64,000 bases of DNA from Edaphobacter lichenicola (GCF_025264645.1 NZ_CP073696.1:2480001-2544000); one strand, 5' to 3'. Positions 55,126 to 64,000 are shown, numbered from the stretch's first letter. The notes: generated from the letters alone by a model not told the origin. A program made the numbers and translations.

Positions 55126-57438
55126 ATGACCAGCCGTCCACAGATCGTCGGCAGCTCCCCCATCCGCAAAGAAGGAAGAGACAAGGTCCTGGGTCGCGCC
55201 CTGTACGTCGACGACATCACCCTCCCCAACATGTGGTTCGGAGCCACCGTCCGCAGCTCCATCCCCCGTGGCCGCATCACCTCCATCGCCTTCGACCCCG
55301 CCATCCCGTGGCACGAATACACCATCGTCTCCGCAGCGGATATTCCCGGCGAAAACACCATCGTCCACCTCACAAAAGACCACCCCTGCCTCGCAATCTC
55401 CCACGTCAATCACGTTGAAGAGCCCATCCTTCTCCTCGCTCATCCCAACCGGGCCGTACTCCCTGCTGCCGTGGCAGGCGTCCATATCACCTACGAAGAG
55501 CTCCCCGCCATCTACACCATCGAAGACTCCGAAAAGAAAGAGCCGATCATCTGGGGCGAAGGCGAACACGCCAACACCTTCAAGACCTACCTGATGCAGA
55601 AGGATCAAAAGCCAATCCCCGACGAGGTCTGGGAGACCGCAGACTTCATCGTGGAAGGCGAGTACCGCACCGGAGCCCAGGAGCAGCTCTACATCGAGAA
55701 CAACGGAGTCATAGCCGAATACTCCGCCGAAACCGGAGTCACCGTCCAAGGTTCCATGCAGTGCCCGTACTACCTCGTTCACGCACTCGAGTTAGTCTTC
55801 AATTTCCCAGCCGAAAAGTGTCGCGTCATCCAGACCGAAACCGGGGGAGCCTTCGGTGGCAAGGAGGACTTCCCCTCCGTCATCGGCAGCCACGCCGCTC
55901 TCCTCGCGATGAAGTCCGGCCATCCCGTCAAACTCTGCTATGACCGCGCCGAAGACATGGCCGCCACCACCAAGCGTCATCCCTCTCGCACCCGCCACCG
56001 CACCGCCGTCAGCAAGGATGGCAAACTCCTCGCCGGCGAGATCGACTTCGCCATCGACGGCGGAGCCTACGCCACCCTCTCACCCGTAGTCCTCTCCCGA
56101 GGCACCATCCACGCCCCCGGCCCCTACCACTGGCCCCATCTCACCGTCCGCGCCAAAGCAATGGCGACAAATATTCCGCCGCACGGGGCCTTCCGTGGCT
56201 TCGGCGCACCGCAAAGCATCTTCGCCCTCGAGCGCCACATGGACAAGATCGCCAACGTAGTCGGCCTCACTCCAGAAGAGCTCCGCCGCCGCAACTTCCT
56301 CGGCACCGGCGATCACACCGCAACCGGACAGCTCCTCAAAGATCCCGTAGACATGCAGCATCTGCTCACCAGAGCCCTCGAAGAGTCTAACTATCACGCC
56401 AAACGCAAGCAGTTCGACCGGGAGAACCCAACCAGCACAATCAAACGCGGCATAGGCTTCGCCACCTTCTTCCACGGCGCAGGCTTCACCGGCTCCGGCG
56501 AACGCCGTCTCAACTCCCTCGTCGAGATCGAGATCACTCCAGAGGGCCTGCCCCGCCTCCTCGTCTCCTCCACCGAGTTCGGCCAGGGCACCAACACCAT
56601 CCTCTGCCAGGTCGCCGCCCAAACCCTGCGCCTTCCCTACGACCAGATCCTCATCGCACAACCCGACACGAGCCATGTCCCCAACTCCGGCCCAACCGTC
56701 GCCAGCCGCACCGCAATGGTCGTCGGCAAACTGGTCGAGCGCGCCGCTCAGTCCCTCTGCGCCACCCTGGTCTCGAGCGGCCACCTCAACCACGACTACA
56801 CTCCCAGAGACTTCCGTCGTGCCGCTCTTTACTACCTTGCCGAGCATGGAGCGCTCAAGTCCGAAGCCCGTTACCAATCTCCTGGCGACATCTTCTGGGA
56901 CGACGATAACTACCGCGGCGAAGCCTATCCCGCCTACGCCTGGGCAGTCTACGTCGCCGAAGTCGCCGTCGATACCACTACGTATGCTGCAAGCGTCACC
57001 CACTTCTACGCCCTGCAGGAGGTCGGTAAAGTCCTTCACCCGATCCTCGCCGCCGGCCAGATCGAAGGCGGCGTCGCGCAAGGCATCGGCTACGCCCTCT
57101 ACGAGAAGTGCCTCTGGCGCAACGGCCACCTCGCCAACAACCAGATGACCAACTACATCATGCCCACCAGCGCCGACGTCCCCCCCATCCACGTCACCTT
57201 CGAGGAGATCCCCTCCCCCCACGGCGCCTTCGGTGCAAAAGGCATCGGCGAGCTCCCCATGGACGGCCCCGCACCCGCCATCCTCAACGCCATCGAGCAC
57301 GCCACCAACATCGCCTTTACCGAAATCCCGCTACTGCCAGAAGACATCTTCGAGCGCATGACAAAAAAATCCGGTGCTGGGACCGAATCTCTGGATGCAA
57401 CCGCCGCCGGCCCGATATTCAGCGAGGTCACCGCGTGA
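55126..57438 (+). CDS. Xanthine dehydrogenase, molybdopterin-binding subunit
   Basis: The 770-residue protein is the large molybdenum subunit of the XDH family. It shows GGAFGGKEDFPSVIGSHAALL (near residue 240), GAFRGFGAPQSIFALERHM, FGQGTNTILCQVAAQTL and the C-terminal GAKGIGELPMDGPAPAIL with the catalytic Glu. It binds molybdopterin-cytosine dinucleotide and hydroxylates hypoxanthine/xanthine to urate. It is followed by the 2Fe-2S subunit, with a GTGA overlap, and then the FAD subunit. Substrate is inferred from the purine genes 25 kb away. Aldehyde or quinoline-type oxidoreductases share the fold. Confidence 0.9.
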   Translation: MTSRPQIVGSSPIRKEGRDKVLGRALYVDDITLPNMWFGATVRSSIPRGRITSIAFDPAIPWHEYTIVSAADIPGENTIVHLTKDHPCLAISHVNHVEEPILLLAHPNRAVLPAAVAGVHITYEELPAIYTIEDSEKKEPIIWGEGEHANTFKTYLMQKDQKPIPDEVWETADFIVEGEYRTGAQEQLYIENNGVIAEYSAETGVTVQGSMQCPYYLVHALELVFNFPAEKCRVIQTETGGAFGGKEDFPSVIGSHAALLAMKSGHPVKLCYDRAEDMAATTKRHPSRTRHRTAVSKDGKLLAGEIDFAIDGGAYATLSPVVLSRGTIHAPGPYHWPHLTVRAKAMATNIPPHGAFRGFGAPQSIFALERHMDKIANVVGLTPEELRRRNFLGTGDHTATGQLLKDPVDMQHLLTRALEESNYHAKRKQFDRENPTSTIKRGIGFATFFHGAGFTGSGERRLNSLVEIEITPEGLPRLLVSSTEFGQGTNTILCQVAAQTLRLPYDQILIAQPDTSHVPNSGPTVASRTAMVVGKLVERAAQSLCATLVSSGHLNHDYTPRDFRRAALYYLAEHGALKSEARYQSPGDIFWDDDNYRGEAYPAYAWAVYVAEVAVDTTTYAASVTHFYALQEVGKVLHPILAAGQIEGGVAQGIGYALYEKCLWRNGHLANNQMTNYIMPTSADVPPIHVTFEEIPSPHGAFGAKGIGELPMDGPAPAILNAIEHATNIAFTEIPLLPEDIFERMTKKSGAGTESLDATAAGPIFSEVTA

Positions 57439-57905
57439 CGACCATCCAACTCACCATTAACGGCCACGAAAGAACCATCGAAGCACCACCAATGAAGCGC
57501 CTGCTCGATGTCCTTCGCGAAGATCTTTACCTCACCGGGGCCAAGGAAGGATGTGGCGAAGGCGAGTGCGGATCCTGCTCCGTGCTGATGGACGGGGATC
57601 TGGTTAATTCCTGCCTCGTCCCGATCCTGCAAGCGGAAGGCGCGCAGATCACCACCATCGAAGGCATCGCAATCGACGAAAAGCTTCGCTCTATCCAGCA
57701 GTGTTTCCTAGAAGAGGGTGGAGCACAGTGCGGCATCTGCACTCCCGGCATGATCCTCGCCACTCATCACATGCTTGAAAAGTATTCGCAACCAAATCTG
57801 CTACAAATCCAGGAAGGACTATCCGGCAATCTCTGCCGCTGCACGGGCTACAGCCGGATATTCAACGCTGTTCGGGCCGCTGCTCTCGTCGGAGCCGCTG
57901 AATAA
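57435..57905 (+). CDS. Xanthine dehydrogenase, [2Fe-2S] subunit
   Basis: The 156-residue subunit starts at GTG 57435, which overlaps the TGA of the large-subunit gene. It carries the plant-ferredoxin-type cluster CGEGECGSCSVLMDG and the second cluster in CGICTPGM and NLCRCTGYSRIF. These pass electrons from the molybdenum site to FAD. Its stop overlaps the FAD-subunit start (TAATG). Length is typical for this subunit. Confidence 0.95.
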   Translation: MTTIQLTINGHERTIEAPPMKRLLDVLREDLYLTGAKEGCGEGECGSCSVLMDGDLVNSCLVPILQAEGAQITTIEGIAIDEKLRSIQQCFLEEGGAQCGICTPGMILATHHMLEKYSQPNLLQIQEGLSGNLCRCTGYSRIFNAVRAAALVGAAE

Positions 57906-58774
57906 TGCGCTCCAACGTAACCCAGTACGACCTCATCGCTCCAAAATCTCTCGACGCTGTCCTGCAGATTCTCGCTGATTCGCCAGACCGCTACACTCCG
58001 ATCGCAGGCGGAACCGAACTTATGGTCGCTCTCGGCGCCGGACGTCTTCAACCTAAAAAACTTATCTCCCTCTGGAATCTCAAGGAGCTTCGCTTCATTG
58101 AAGAAACCCCTGACGCCATCATCATCGGTGCTGGAACCACCTTCTCCGACATTCGCAAACATCCCGTGATAACTCGAGAGCTCTCGCTGCTGTCGCAAGC
58201 GGCAAGCTGGACCGGTTCTATCGCCAACCAGAACCGTGGCACACTCGGCGGCAACATCGTCAATGCCAGCCCAGCCGCCGACTCTCCGCCCGCACTCCTG
58301 GCCTACGATGCAGTTCTGACCCTCGTTTCAGCAGGAGGAACCCGCACGATGCCCTACCGTGACTTTCACCTGTCCTATAAGAAGACCGCGCTCGCATGCG
58401 ACGAAATTCTCCTCAGCATCGCAATCTCACGTAACACATCAGGGTACAAAGCCTATATCCGCAAGGTGGGTACCCGGAATGCCCAGGCCATCTCCAAGGT
58501 TGCCATCGCCGCGGTCGCCGATATGAGTAACGGACGTATCGAAGACATCCGCATAGGAAGCGCTAGCCTGCGGGAAACTCCGGCACGGCTCGTAGCTACC
58601 GAGCAATCCCTTCTGAATCGACCGATTACGCCCGAAACGATTGCCGAAGCTCGCGCAGCAGTTTTAACCGAAGTTGTCCCAATCGACGACATACGCAGCA
58701 CAGCGAAATATCGCGCCGCTGTGGCCGCCAATCTTATCGAAGAATTTCTGCTCACCCTACGTCACAGTCAATGA
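57905..58774 (+). CDS. Xanthine dehydrogenase, FAD-binding subunit
   Basis: The 289-residue subunit has the FAD motifs PIAGGTELMVALGAG and IGAGTTFSDIRKHP, then TLGGNIVNASPAADSPPALL, and a C-terminal CO-dehydrogenase-flavoprotein domain. It transfers electrons to NAD+. The ATG overlaps the stop of the preceding gene. The order large-2Fe2S-FAD suggests a single three-gene operon; the fourth chain (XdhC) is on the opposite strand. Confidence 0.93.
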   Translation: MRSNVTQYDLIAPKSLDAVLQILADSPDRYTPIAGGTELMVALGAGRLQPKKLISLWNLKELRFIEETPDAIIIGAGTTFSDIRKHPVITRELSLLSQAASWTGSIANQNRGTLGGNIVNASPAADSPPALLAYDAVLTLVSAGGTRTMPYRDFHLSYKKTALACDEILLSIAISRNTSGYKAYIRKVGTRNAQAISKVAIAAVADMSNGRIEDIRIGSASLRETPARLVATEQSLLNRPITPETIAEARAAVLTEVVPIDDIRSTAKYRAAVAANLIEEFLLTLRHSQ

Positions 58775-58797
58775 GCAGTCCAGGGCCCGCTGCTCAT
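58771..58797. terminator. Weak hairpin between the convergent operons
   Basis: An 8-bp inverted repeat (58771-58778 with 58790-58797) overlaps the stop of the FAD subunit. There is no proper T tract, so it is only a possible bidirectional terminator. Confidence 0.3.
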
Positions 58798-58840
58798 GGG
58801 GTCAAGTCTTGAGTCTTCTTTAGGACGCCGTTCACAAAGG

Positions 58841-59422
58841 TTAGCAGTCGAATTCCCCAAACAATATCCGTGCTCGTTGTAAGTCTTCATGCGTATCGAC
58901 GTCCAATTCCCCATCTGCTAACTCCTCAAATCCCGCATCGAGCAGCAAATTCCTCGCTCCAACATCTCCGTGCAACGTCATGAGCTTGCCAAAATATTCT
59001 GCGGGAAAATAAGCTGGAATGCCATTTCTGCCTGCGTATCGCGAGGCTTTTATCTCATCCTTTGCCGTAATGAAATGCAGATGCTGTGCCGTCACTGCGG
59101 GTTGATCACACGTCATCAGAACCACACCTTCGACATCCTCAGCCACCTTCTTCAGATTCTGAAGACCGAGGCGGATCGAAGACCCCATTCCCTCCTCCCA
59201 ATCCTTGTTGATTACAAACTCTGCATCTCTGAGCAAGCAGCGATCGAGTACACGAGCGTGATTAGCCCCGAGGACGACAACCACTGGTGAGCAGCCAGCC
59301 TCTCGGGCAATCCTTACGGATCTATCCAACAGGGTTTCACCGCCCAAGAGTACCAATTGCTTCGGCTCACCGAGTCTGGTGGAAGCACCTGCCGCCAACA
59401 CCACCGCTGCAACACTCCTCAC
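58841..59422 (-). CDS. mocA: MocA-like molybdenum cofactor cytidylyltransferase
   Basis: The nucleotidyltransferase domain reads VAAVVLAAGASTRLGEPKQLV (nucleotide), GMGSSIRLGL and VVLMTCDQPAVTAQH, matching MocA, which adds CMP to molybdopterin for XDH-family enzymes. The product is about 193 residues. The start is unsure: GTG 59422 overlaps the TGA of xdhC (GTGA), while GTG 59440 is further upstream. Lying opposite the XDH operon and next to xdhC, it very probably serves those subunits. Confidence 0.87.
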   Translation of the reverse strand: MRSVAAVVLAAGASTRLGEPKQLVLLGGETLLDRSVRIAREAGCSPVVVVLGANHARVLDRCLLRDAEFVINKDWEEGMGSSIRLGLQNLKKVAEDVEGVVLMTCDQPAVTAQHLHFITAKDEIKASRYAGRNGIPAYFPAEYFGKLMTLHGDVGARNLLLDAGFEELADGELDVDTHEDLQRARILFGEFDC

Positions 59423-60543
59423 GCAATATCCATTGCACACTGCACCTGCAGATACCGCGCCCCGCCGCCTTCTCTGATATGCCTATCAACGTCCTCCGCT
59501 AGCAAGCGACGCGAAGTACCGCGTTTCCCCATGCAACATGCCTGCATCTCGGCGATGACTGCCAATGCAATCGCCTCTGGCCCATCTCCGCCTAGGTCGA
59601 GACCTACCGGAGCGTAAATCTGCGCGCAGCACTCAGCGACCGTCCACTTAAGCATTTCGGCTACCTCACTCACCAGCAACGAACTACGGTGCCGGGAACC
59701 CAACAATCCTAGATATCTAGGCCTTATCGGTAACACTGCTGCCAGAAGATCACGATCCTGCTCATAACTATGCGTCATTAGGACGACTGCATCATTTGTT
59801 CGGATCCCGAGCGTTTCGTACAAACCCTTCGATACTGTCATGACGCGTTCCGCCTCTGGAAAACGCTCCGACCGTGTCAGCTGTACACGCCCGTCCGCCA
59901 CCGACACACCCCACCCAAGCAGCGCCGCCATACTTACGAGCGGCTTCGCGTCATCGCCAGCACCCAACACGAACAGCCGTTGCGGTGCAACAATTCGCTC
60001 TCCAAAAATGCCAGACGGAACATTTTCGATACCGTCGCGCCCCAAAACTGCAGCCCGTGCAACGACTAATTCAGACTCGGTCAAACCATCACTCGCGAAG
60101 ATGTAATCTCCACTCGCAGCAAGCACCGCCCGCTGCAACGCTCTTCGCTCCCGAGGCAACCAAGTCAGTACCGTTGCATCTTCACCCGCAACAGCCCCTT
60201 CCAGGGCTGCCATCAATGCCTGGCACTCTACAGTATTCGCAGGTTCAAGCAACAGATCAACTACTCCTCCACATCCCAGACCAAACGGTATGTCAGCGGT
60301 GTCATCGAACATTGTGGAATAGCGCTCCACGACGGCACCGTTACGCACCATCCACTCCGCCTTCCGAACAACCTCCGTCTCCAGACACCCTCCGCTAATG
60401 GTCCCTGCATACTCTCCTGATGCTCCTAAAAGCAGACGAGCTCCTGGTCGCCGGTAGCTTGAGCCCTCAGCCCGCACCAGCGTCACCAGCACCGATGCCC
60501 CACCTTGCTTCCACAACTGCACGATATGTCGAGTTTCTCTCAT
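59419..60543 (-). CDS. xdhC: XdhC-like maturation factor
   Basis: The 374-residue protein has the XdhC/CoxI N-terminal domain (LVRAEGSSYRRPGARLLLG, TISGGCLETEVVRKAEW, PFGLGCGGVVDLLLEP) and the C-terminal nucleotide-binding XdhC domain (LFVLGAGDDAKPLVSMAALLGW, LGLLGSRHRSSLLV). XdhC carries sulfurated molybdenum cofactor to the apo-dehydrogenase. Its stop overlaps the likely mocA start. GGAGGG upstream supports the ATG at 60543. Confidence 0.93.
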   Translation of the reverse strand: MRETRHIVQLWKQGGASVLVTLVRAEGSSYRRPGARLLLGASGEYAGTISGGCLETEVVRKAEWMVRNGAVVERYSTMFDDTADIPFGLGCGGVVDLLLEPANTVECQALMAALEGAVAGEDATVLTWLPRERRALQRAVLAASGDYIFASDGLTESELVVARAAVLGRDGIENVPSGIFGERIVAPQRLFVLGAGDDAKPLVSMAALLGWGVSVADGRVQLTRSERFPEAERVMTVSKGLYETLGIRTNDAVVLMTHSYEQDRDLLAAVLPIRPRYLGLLGSRHRSSLLVSEVAEMLKWTVAECCAQIYAPVGLDLGGDGPEAIALAVIAEMQACCMGKRGTSRRLLAEDVDRHIREGGGARYLQVQCAMDIA

Positions 60544-60970
60544 GAAGAGACCCTCCTCTTTAAAGCTTAGTCCATTCAGGGCTGAAAGGCTTGTTATTCA
60601 CAGCGCGAACCGCCAGTTCAGGCTTGTCTCCGCTGCTCTAACATCTAGAGTCAGGCTCATTGTTTCGGTGTCTCCTTCCTTGGCCTCCTCCCTGCGGCAA
60701 AAAAATAGGTACTCCGGAGATTCGCCTCCTTGCCGTTATCCTATTCACCCTTGGTATTCTTGGGCTGACAGGCTGTGGAGCCCCGGCACCACATTCAAGA
60801 CCTAGACGATCAACATAACCAGAACTCGCAATACCCAAAGCACTCCCCAATCCACCTCGGTCGTCCTGTCAGTCGGCAACGAGTAAATCTGATTACCGCC
60901 CGTCCTGCTGGTTACAGGCGAGGGGTGATCACTGAAACCAGGAAGCACCGCAGTTGGAGGATCCATACTT
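60544..60970. other. Intergenic region upstream of the OmpA-like gene
   Basis: About 430 bases without an intact gene. The middle holds the possible fragment described separately; the rest should hold the promoters of xdhC and of the OmpA-like gene, which I cannot pinpoint. Confidence 0.5.
60649..60818 (+). pseudogene. Possible remnant of an Ig-repeat protein C-terminus
   Basis: One frame reads FGVSFLGLLPAAKK and stops at 60706 after a run of seven A; another frame resumes as TPEIRLLAVILFTLGILGL with TGCG after it, ending at 60818. Reading an eighth A would join them. The joined sequence resembles the basic, hydrophobic C-terminal tail of large Ig-repeat acidobacterial proteins. Evidence is slight; it may be chance. 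Confidence 0.3.
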
Positions 60971-62617
60971 ATGCATTTCCGCTTCGTGAGACCCCGTATG
61001 TCGAGTTGCAGTACCTCACACCCCGGAATCTTCTCCAATGCCAGATTTACGCTTCTCGTTGCACTAGCCGCTGTCTGCATGACGGCCTCGACGTCATCCA
61101 CTTTGGCCCAGGCTGTTAAGACTGCCGGTACGCCACCGCCCGAACTCACACGCGTTGATCTTTATGCTGGCTATGGCTATATTCATCCAGTCAACAGCGA
61201 CATCAATAACTACTTCTATCAGCCCATTAATCCAGGACTTGTCGCCAGTACGAACCTGTTTTTCAACCGGCATCTGGGAGTGCAGGTCGAAGGCAACTTT
61301 TCTCGTAACGGCCCCAATGACTCCATCTACACAGCAGAAGCCGGTCCCATCTTTCGTTACCAAAAAAATCGCTTCGTTCCATTTGCCCATGCTCTGGTCG
61401 GTACAGCCAGGCTACGCGGCCCTTCCCTTCAACATGGTGAATGGGGATGGGGCGTCACAAGCGGCGTCGGCATCGATTACATTCTTCCTTTCTTCAATAA
61501 TCGCTTCGCTGTCCGCCCCCTCCAGGCCGACTTTCACTACACCCATGTAGACTTCGGCCCTGTAGGACCCGACCCGCTCGTGGGCGGACTTGGCCAGACC
61601 TTCTCCTACCGTCTCTCTGCTGGCGGGGTGCTCCGCCTCGGCCAACTTAATCCCCCTCCTCCCGTTCAACTCGGCTGCACTGCTCAGCCAGCCAACATCT
61701 TTCCCGGCGATCCCGTCACAGTTACGGCAACGGCCGCCAATCTCGATCTGAAAAAGAAGGCGACCTACACTTGGAGCGCAAGCGGGGGACAACTCGCCGG
61801 CACCAATGAGACCGCAACGGTAACCACAGCGGGTCTGCCACCCGGCGACTACACGGTGACCGGTCACGTCTCTCAAAGTATTCGCCCCGGCCAACAAGCT
61901 GACTGCACGACCGGTTTCCGCGTCCACGCCTACGAGCCGCCAACCGTTAGCTGCTCCGCGAACCCCAGCACCGTGTTGCCGGGTGATCCCTCGACTATCA
62001 CATCAGTCGCAACCAGTCCGCAGAATCGCACTATCAGCTTTTCTTATTCTTCCTCCGCTGGTCAGATCTCGGGATCCACCTCGTCTGCAACGCTCAATAC
62101 CAGTGGCGCCCCAGTTGGGCCAATTACTGTGACATGCAATGCCGTCGACGATCTCGGCAAACAGGCCACCGCGACCACCACGATCACCATCACGACTCCT
62201 CCGCCGCCCCCCCCGCCGCCCGTACGCCCGCTCTGCAGCGTCTCCTTCGAGCGCGATCAGAAGCGTCCGGTCCGCGTTGACAACGAAGCTAAGGGTTGCC
62301 TCGACGAAATTGCCCTCACACTGAACCGCGACACCACTTCCAGGCTGGTCATAGTCGGTAGACACTCTGCCGACGAATCCCCTGATGCCGCGGCCCAGCG
62401 CGACCTCAACGTCGAGCAGTACCTGACTGACGAGAAAGGCATCGACCCTTCCCGCATCGACATGCGCACCAGCGGTGAACCTGGCCGGATCCTCGACAGC
62501 ACCTTGGTTCCCGCCGGGGCGAGCTTCATTCCGGGAGATACCACAACCTTTGATTCGAATTCGGTAAAACGGCAGGGCCAGCCATACGCAAAGCCGAAGG
62601 TCAACAAAGTTCACTAG
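60971..62617 (+). CDS. OmpA-like outer-membrane protein with Ig-like region
   Basis: The 548-residue protein has a signal peptide ending near TASTSSTLAQ. A beta-barrel-like part follows (VDLYAGYGYIHPV, LFFNRHLGVQVEGNFS, AEAGPIFRYQKNRFVPF), then two Ig-like/PKD-like repeats with conserved CTAQPANIFPGDPVTV and CSANPSTVLPGDPSTI, a proline linker, and a C-terminal OmpA-like domain (AAQRDLNVEQYLTDEKGIDPSRIDMR). The last binds peptidoglycan in the family. ATG 60971 is the longest start; ATG 60998 is possible. It is single-gene, with a terminator. Confidence 0.85.
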   Translation: MHFRFVRPRMSSCSTSHPGIFSNARFTLLVALAAVCMTASTSSTLAQAVKTAGTPPPELTRVDLYAGYGYIHPVNSDINNYFYQPINPGLVASTNLFFNRHLGVQVEGNFSRNGPNDSIYTAEAGPIFRYQKNRFVPFAHALVGTARLRGPSLQHGEWGWGVTSGVGIDYILPFFNNRFAVRPLQADFHYTHVDFGPVGPDPLVGGLGQTFSYRLSAGGVLRLGQLNPPPPVQLGCTAQPANIFPGDPVTVTATAANLDLKKKATYTWSASGGQLAGTNETATVTTAGLPPGDYTVTGHVSQSIRPGQQADCTTGFRVHAYEPPTVSCSANPSTVLPGDPSTITSVATSPQNRTISFSYSSSAGQISGSTSSATLNTSGAPVGPITVTCNAVDDLGKQATATTTITITTPPPPPPPPVRPLCSVSFERDQKRPVRVDNEAKGCLDEIALTLNRDTTSRLVIVGRHSADESPDAAAQRDLNVEQYLTDEKGIDPSRIDMRTSGEPGRILDSTLVPAGASFIPGDTTTFDSNSVKRQGQPYAKPKVNKVH

Positions 62618-62651
62618 CCGCAGCAAACCTGATCGACGTTGCAGCACTCAC

Positions 62652-62687
62652 GAAGGGAAGCCATCTGGCTTCCCTTCCAATTTAATT
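62652..62687 (+). terminator. Terminator after the OmpA-like gene
   Basis: An 11-bp stem (62652-62662 with 62667-62677) and ATCT loop are followed by CAATTTAATT, an imperfect T-rich tail. It lies 35 bases after the stop. Confidence 0.7.
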
Positions 62688-62887
62688 CTCTCAACACTTG
62701 GCTAACCCAATATCCCTGGACGTTCGAACAAGGGCACAGCGAATCAGCCGGATACTCTCAATCGGGCCTCAACGGCTGACATCAATATCTGCTAAACTAA
62801 CTCAGTCGGTATCGTGATCCAGCAAGCTGCCCGCGAGCTTGAGCCTTACGGAGAGCACCTCTCATCGACATCTCATTGCAGCACATT

Positions 62888-62964
<77 letters not shown>

Positions 62965-63290
62965 TTTAAATCCCAAAAAAAACAGCTAGCTAGAGCCTCG
63001 CTTTTTCGCCACGGACGCAGAAAGAGACTGAAGTTCGAGCACGGCCTCGACGTTAAAGTTGATAAAGGGGCTGTGCCATGCGTGAGGTTGAGGGGATGCG
63101 CCAGACCTGCTCTTACTTGGCGTATGCTCCATCCAACGAACGAAGGGCTAAGAGCGTTCGATGCGTTGCGATCAACTGCTGCTGATTGGCCGCAGTGTGT
63201 CAATCGAGAGGACGCAACTCGACGCTCAACGGCCCAGCAAGCCATTTGATGAAGTGGAGAACTGAGGACACCTTACGTGATTGATAAATT
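62965..63290. other. Intergenic stretch between two tRNA genes
   Basis: About 330 bases with no recognisable gene. The antisense open frame that covers it and tRNA-Pro is a shadow of the tRNA. Tandem tRNAs here may have been integration targets, but I see no integrase or attachment duplication. Confidence 0.5.
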
Positions 63291-63365
<75 letters not shown>

Positions 63366-63544
63366 ACGTTATAGAACGCGAGAGGCACACGCGCCTTAAC
63401 AGTTATAACAAATACAGATAAGTGGGTCAAAGAACCGTTGCAACTGGGCTGCCCAATCACTTCATCGTCATAACGATCCGCTGAAATGAATTCGCTTTTC
63501 GTCAGCGCGAGGAATTGGCAACGCTCGGTGCTACCTAAGATTTT

Positions 63545-64000
63545 CTACGGGTATAGGAGGACGGCGATGTTGTAAGCCGTAAATGGGGTATTCCGTGGAA
63601 GGGCGCAGGCGCCAACTACGGCTTGGTGATATTTGCCGGAGGTTAATTTGCTTTTGAGTTGGCTGGGAATTTCGTTCAAGCTGCCTGCGGTGTAGCGCAT
63701 GATGAACCAGGGTTGGCGGGAACCCGCGTAGCCAGTGGACATCGTGCAGGTTTCGCGAGCGTCTCTCGTGGTCTCTGCTATGTGAATTCCTGAGCGCGCG
63801 ATGATGTCGGCGACGGTGCGCTCTTGCTGATTGAGAGTGATTGTCTCTACTGTGCGTGCGAAGTCTTCTACTGCGAAGAGCTGATTGTCGCGGGTGACGA
63901 TGGCGATGCCGATGGAATCTACGTTGGGATCAAGCAGGTTGGCGCGGTGGCCGGGGGAGTGCATCCAGAGATTGTGGATGATGACGGAGGTGGGGGCCTC
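63545..64000 (-). CDS. CAP-domain protein, 5' end beyond the window
   Basis: The frame is open from the right window edge to a stop at 63545. It begins EAPTSVIIHNLWMHSPGHRANLL, the CAP/SCP signature HNLWMxSPGHRxN, followed by IGIAIVTRDNQLFAVEDFA. CAP proteins are secreted and act in unknown ways, or as cell-wall factors in bacteria. The N-terminus, and any signal peptide, lies outside. The visible part (about 151 residues) continues after the CAP core with a soluble tail of unknown role containing a Cys near ARETCTMS. Confidence 0.88.
   Translation of the reverse strand, partial: EAPTSVIIHNLWMHSPGHRANLLDPNVDSIGIAIVTRDNQLFAVEDFARTVETITLNQQERTVADIIARSGIHIAETTRDARETCTMSTGYAGSRQPWFIMRYTAGSLNEIPSQLKSKLTSGKYHQAVVGACALPRNTPFTAYNIAVLLYP

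Noticed and set aside
54604..55409. Minus-strand open frames in the long intergenic region
   Set aside because: They run through the intergenic repeat and antisense to the dehydrogenase gene, with no ribosome binding site or recognisable sequence.
56080..57300. 406-residue minus-strand open frame
   Set aside because: Antisense to the molybdenum subunit of xanthine dehydrogenase; glycine/valine-rich with no motif.

Overview
The window looks like chromosome from an Acidobacteriota member, probably Terriglobales/Acidobacteriaceae (Granulicella, Edaphobacter or Terriglobus type). This is an inference from gene content. The supporting genes are a very large Oar-like TonB-dependent receptor with a glycine-rich insertion next to a DUF5666 protein, a kumamolisin-type S53 peptidase, an Ig-like/phospholipase-D secreted protein, and degenerate GGGTGGCCCAT-type intergenic repeats. 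I see no plasmid, phage, insertion sequence, rRNA or CRISPR signature. Nearly all genes look like ordinary core or accessory chromosomal genes.

Layout. 1-2.4 kb: the start of a secreted Ig/PLD protein cut by the window edge, a radical SAM protein, and a frame-disrupted antibiotic-biosynthesis-monooxygenase (ABM) gene. 2.5-7.1 kb (minus): a translation locus with tRNA-Thr(TGT), tRNA-Tyr, a 47-aa membrane ORF, tRNA-Thr(GGT), tRNA-Gly, a 106-aa unknown, tuf, rpmG, tRNA-Trp, secE, nusG and rplK. It resembles E. coli thrU-tyrU-glyT-thrT-tufB, but rplA does not follow rplK. 7.2-13.1 kb: a membrane-anchored unknown, a histidine phosphatase, a sorbosone-dehydrogenase-like protein, a tandem HD-GYP protein and an M23 peptidase. 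13.3-18.8 kb: thiL, a Cys/Met PLP enzyme, an unknown, rsmD, an S2P-family protein whose HExxH site is lost, and rsmI. 19.3-22.4 kb: a compact sulfur-transfer operon (cysteine synthase, JAMM protease, ThiS/MoaD-like carrier with residues after its GG, MoeB-rhodanese). 22.4-33.5 kb: hom and a guanine-deaminase-like gene, then a long plus-strand purine/ureide operon (allB, uraD, uraH, uricase, allantoate amidohydrolase, ureidoglycine aminohydrolase, probable ureidoglycolate amidohydrolase) running into an aldehyde dehydrogenase and hmgA. 33.5-37.8 kb: TonB receptor and DUF5666 protein. 38.2-44.7 kb: treZ, treY and a GH15 enzyme. 45-49 kb: a glycosyltransferase-like protein without DxD, a conserved-TM-helix protein and an S53 peptidase. 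49-54.4 kb: an alpha/beta hydrolase, two tandem AraC regulators, two unknowns and an AhpD-like protein. 55.1-60.5 kb: three-subunit xanthine dehydrogenase with convergent MocA and XdhC maturation genes. 61-64 kb: an OmpA-like protein, tRNA-Pro, tRNA-Asn and a CAP-domain gene cut by the window end.

Together, xanthine dehydrogenase (55-58 kb), uricase, UraH, UraD, allantoinase and the ureide hydrolases would carry xanthine through urate and allantoin to glyoxylate, ammonia and CO2. The guanine-deaminase-like protein would feed guanine in as xanthine. The sulfur operon most resembles the protein-thiocarboxylate cysteine route of actinobacteria and the related HcyS/PdtH systems, in which a JAMM protease trims the carrier. 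The most unusual observations are the S2P-like protein without its metal motif, the sulfur carrier with a five-residue tail after GG, the two small ORFs inside the tRNA-tuf array, the break after rplK, and the DxD-less glycosyltransferase next to a channel-like protein.
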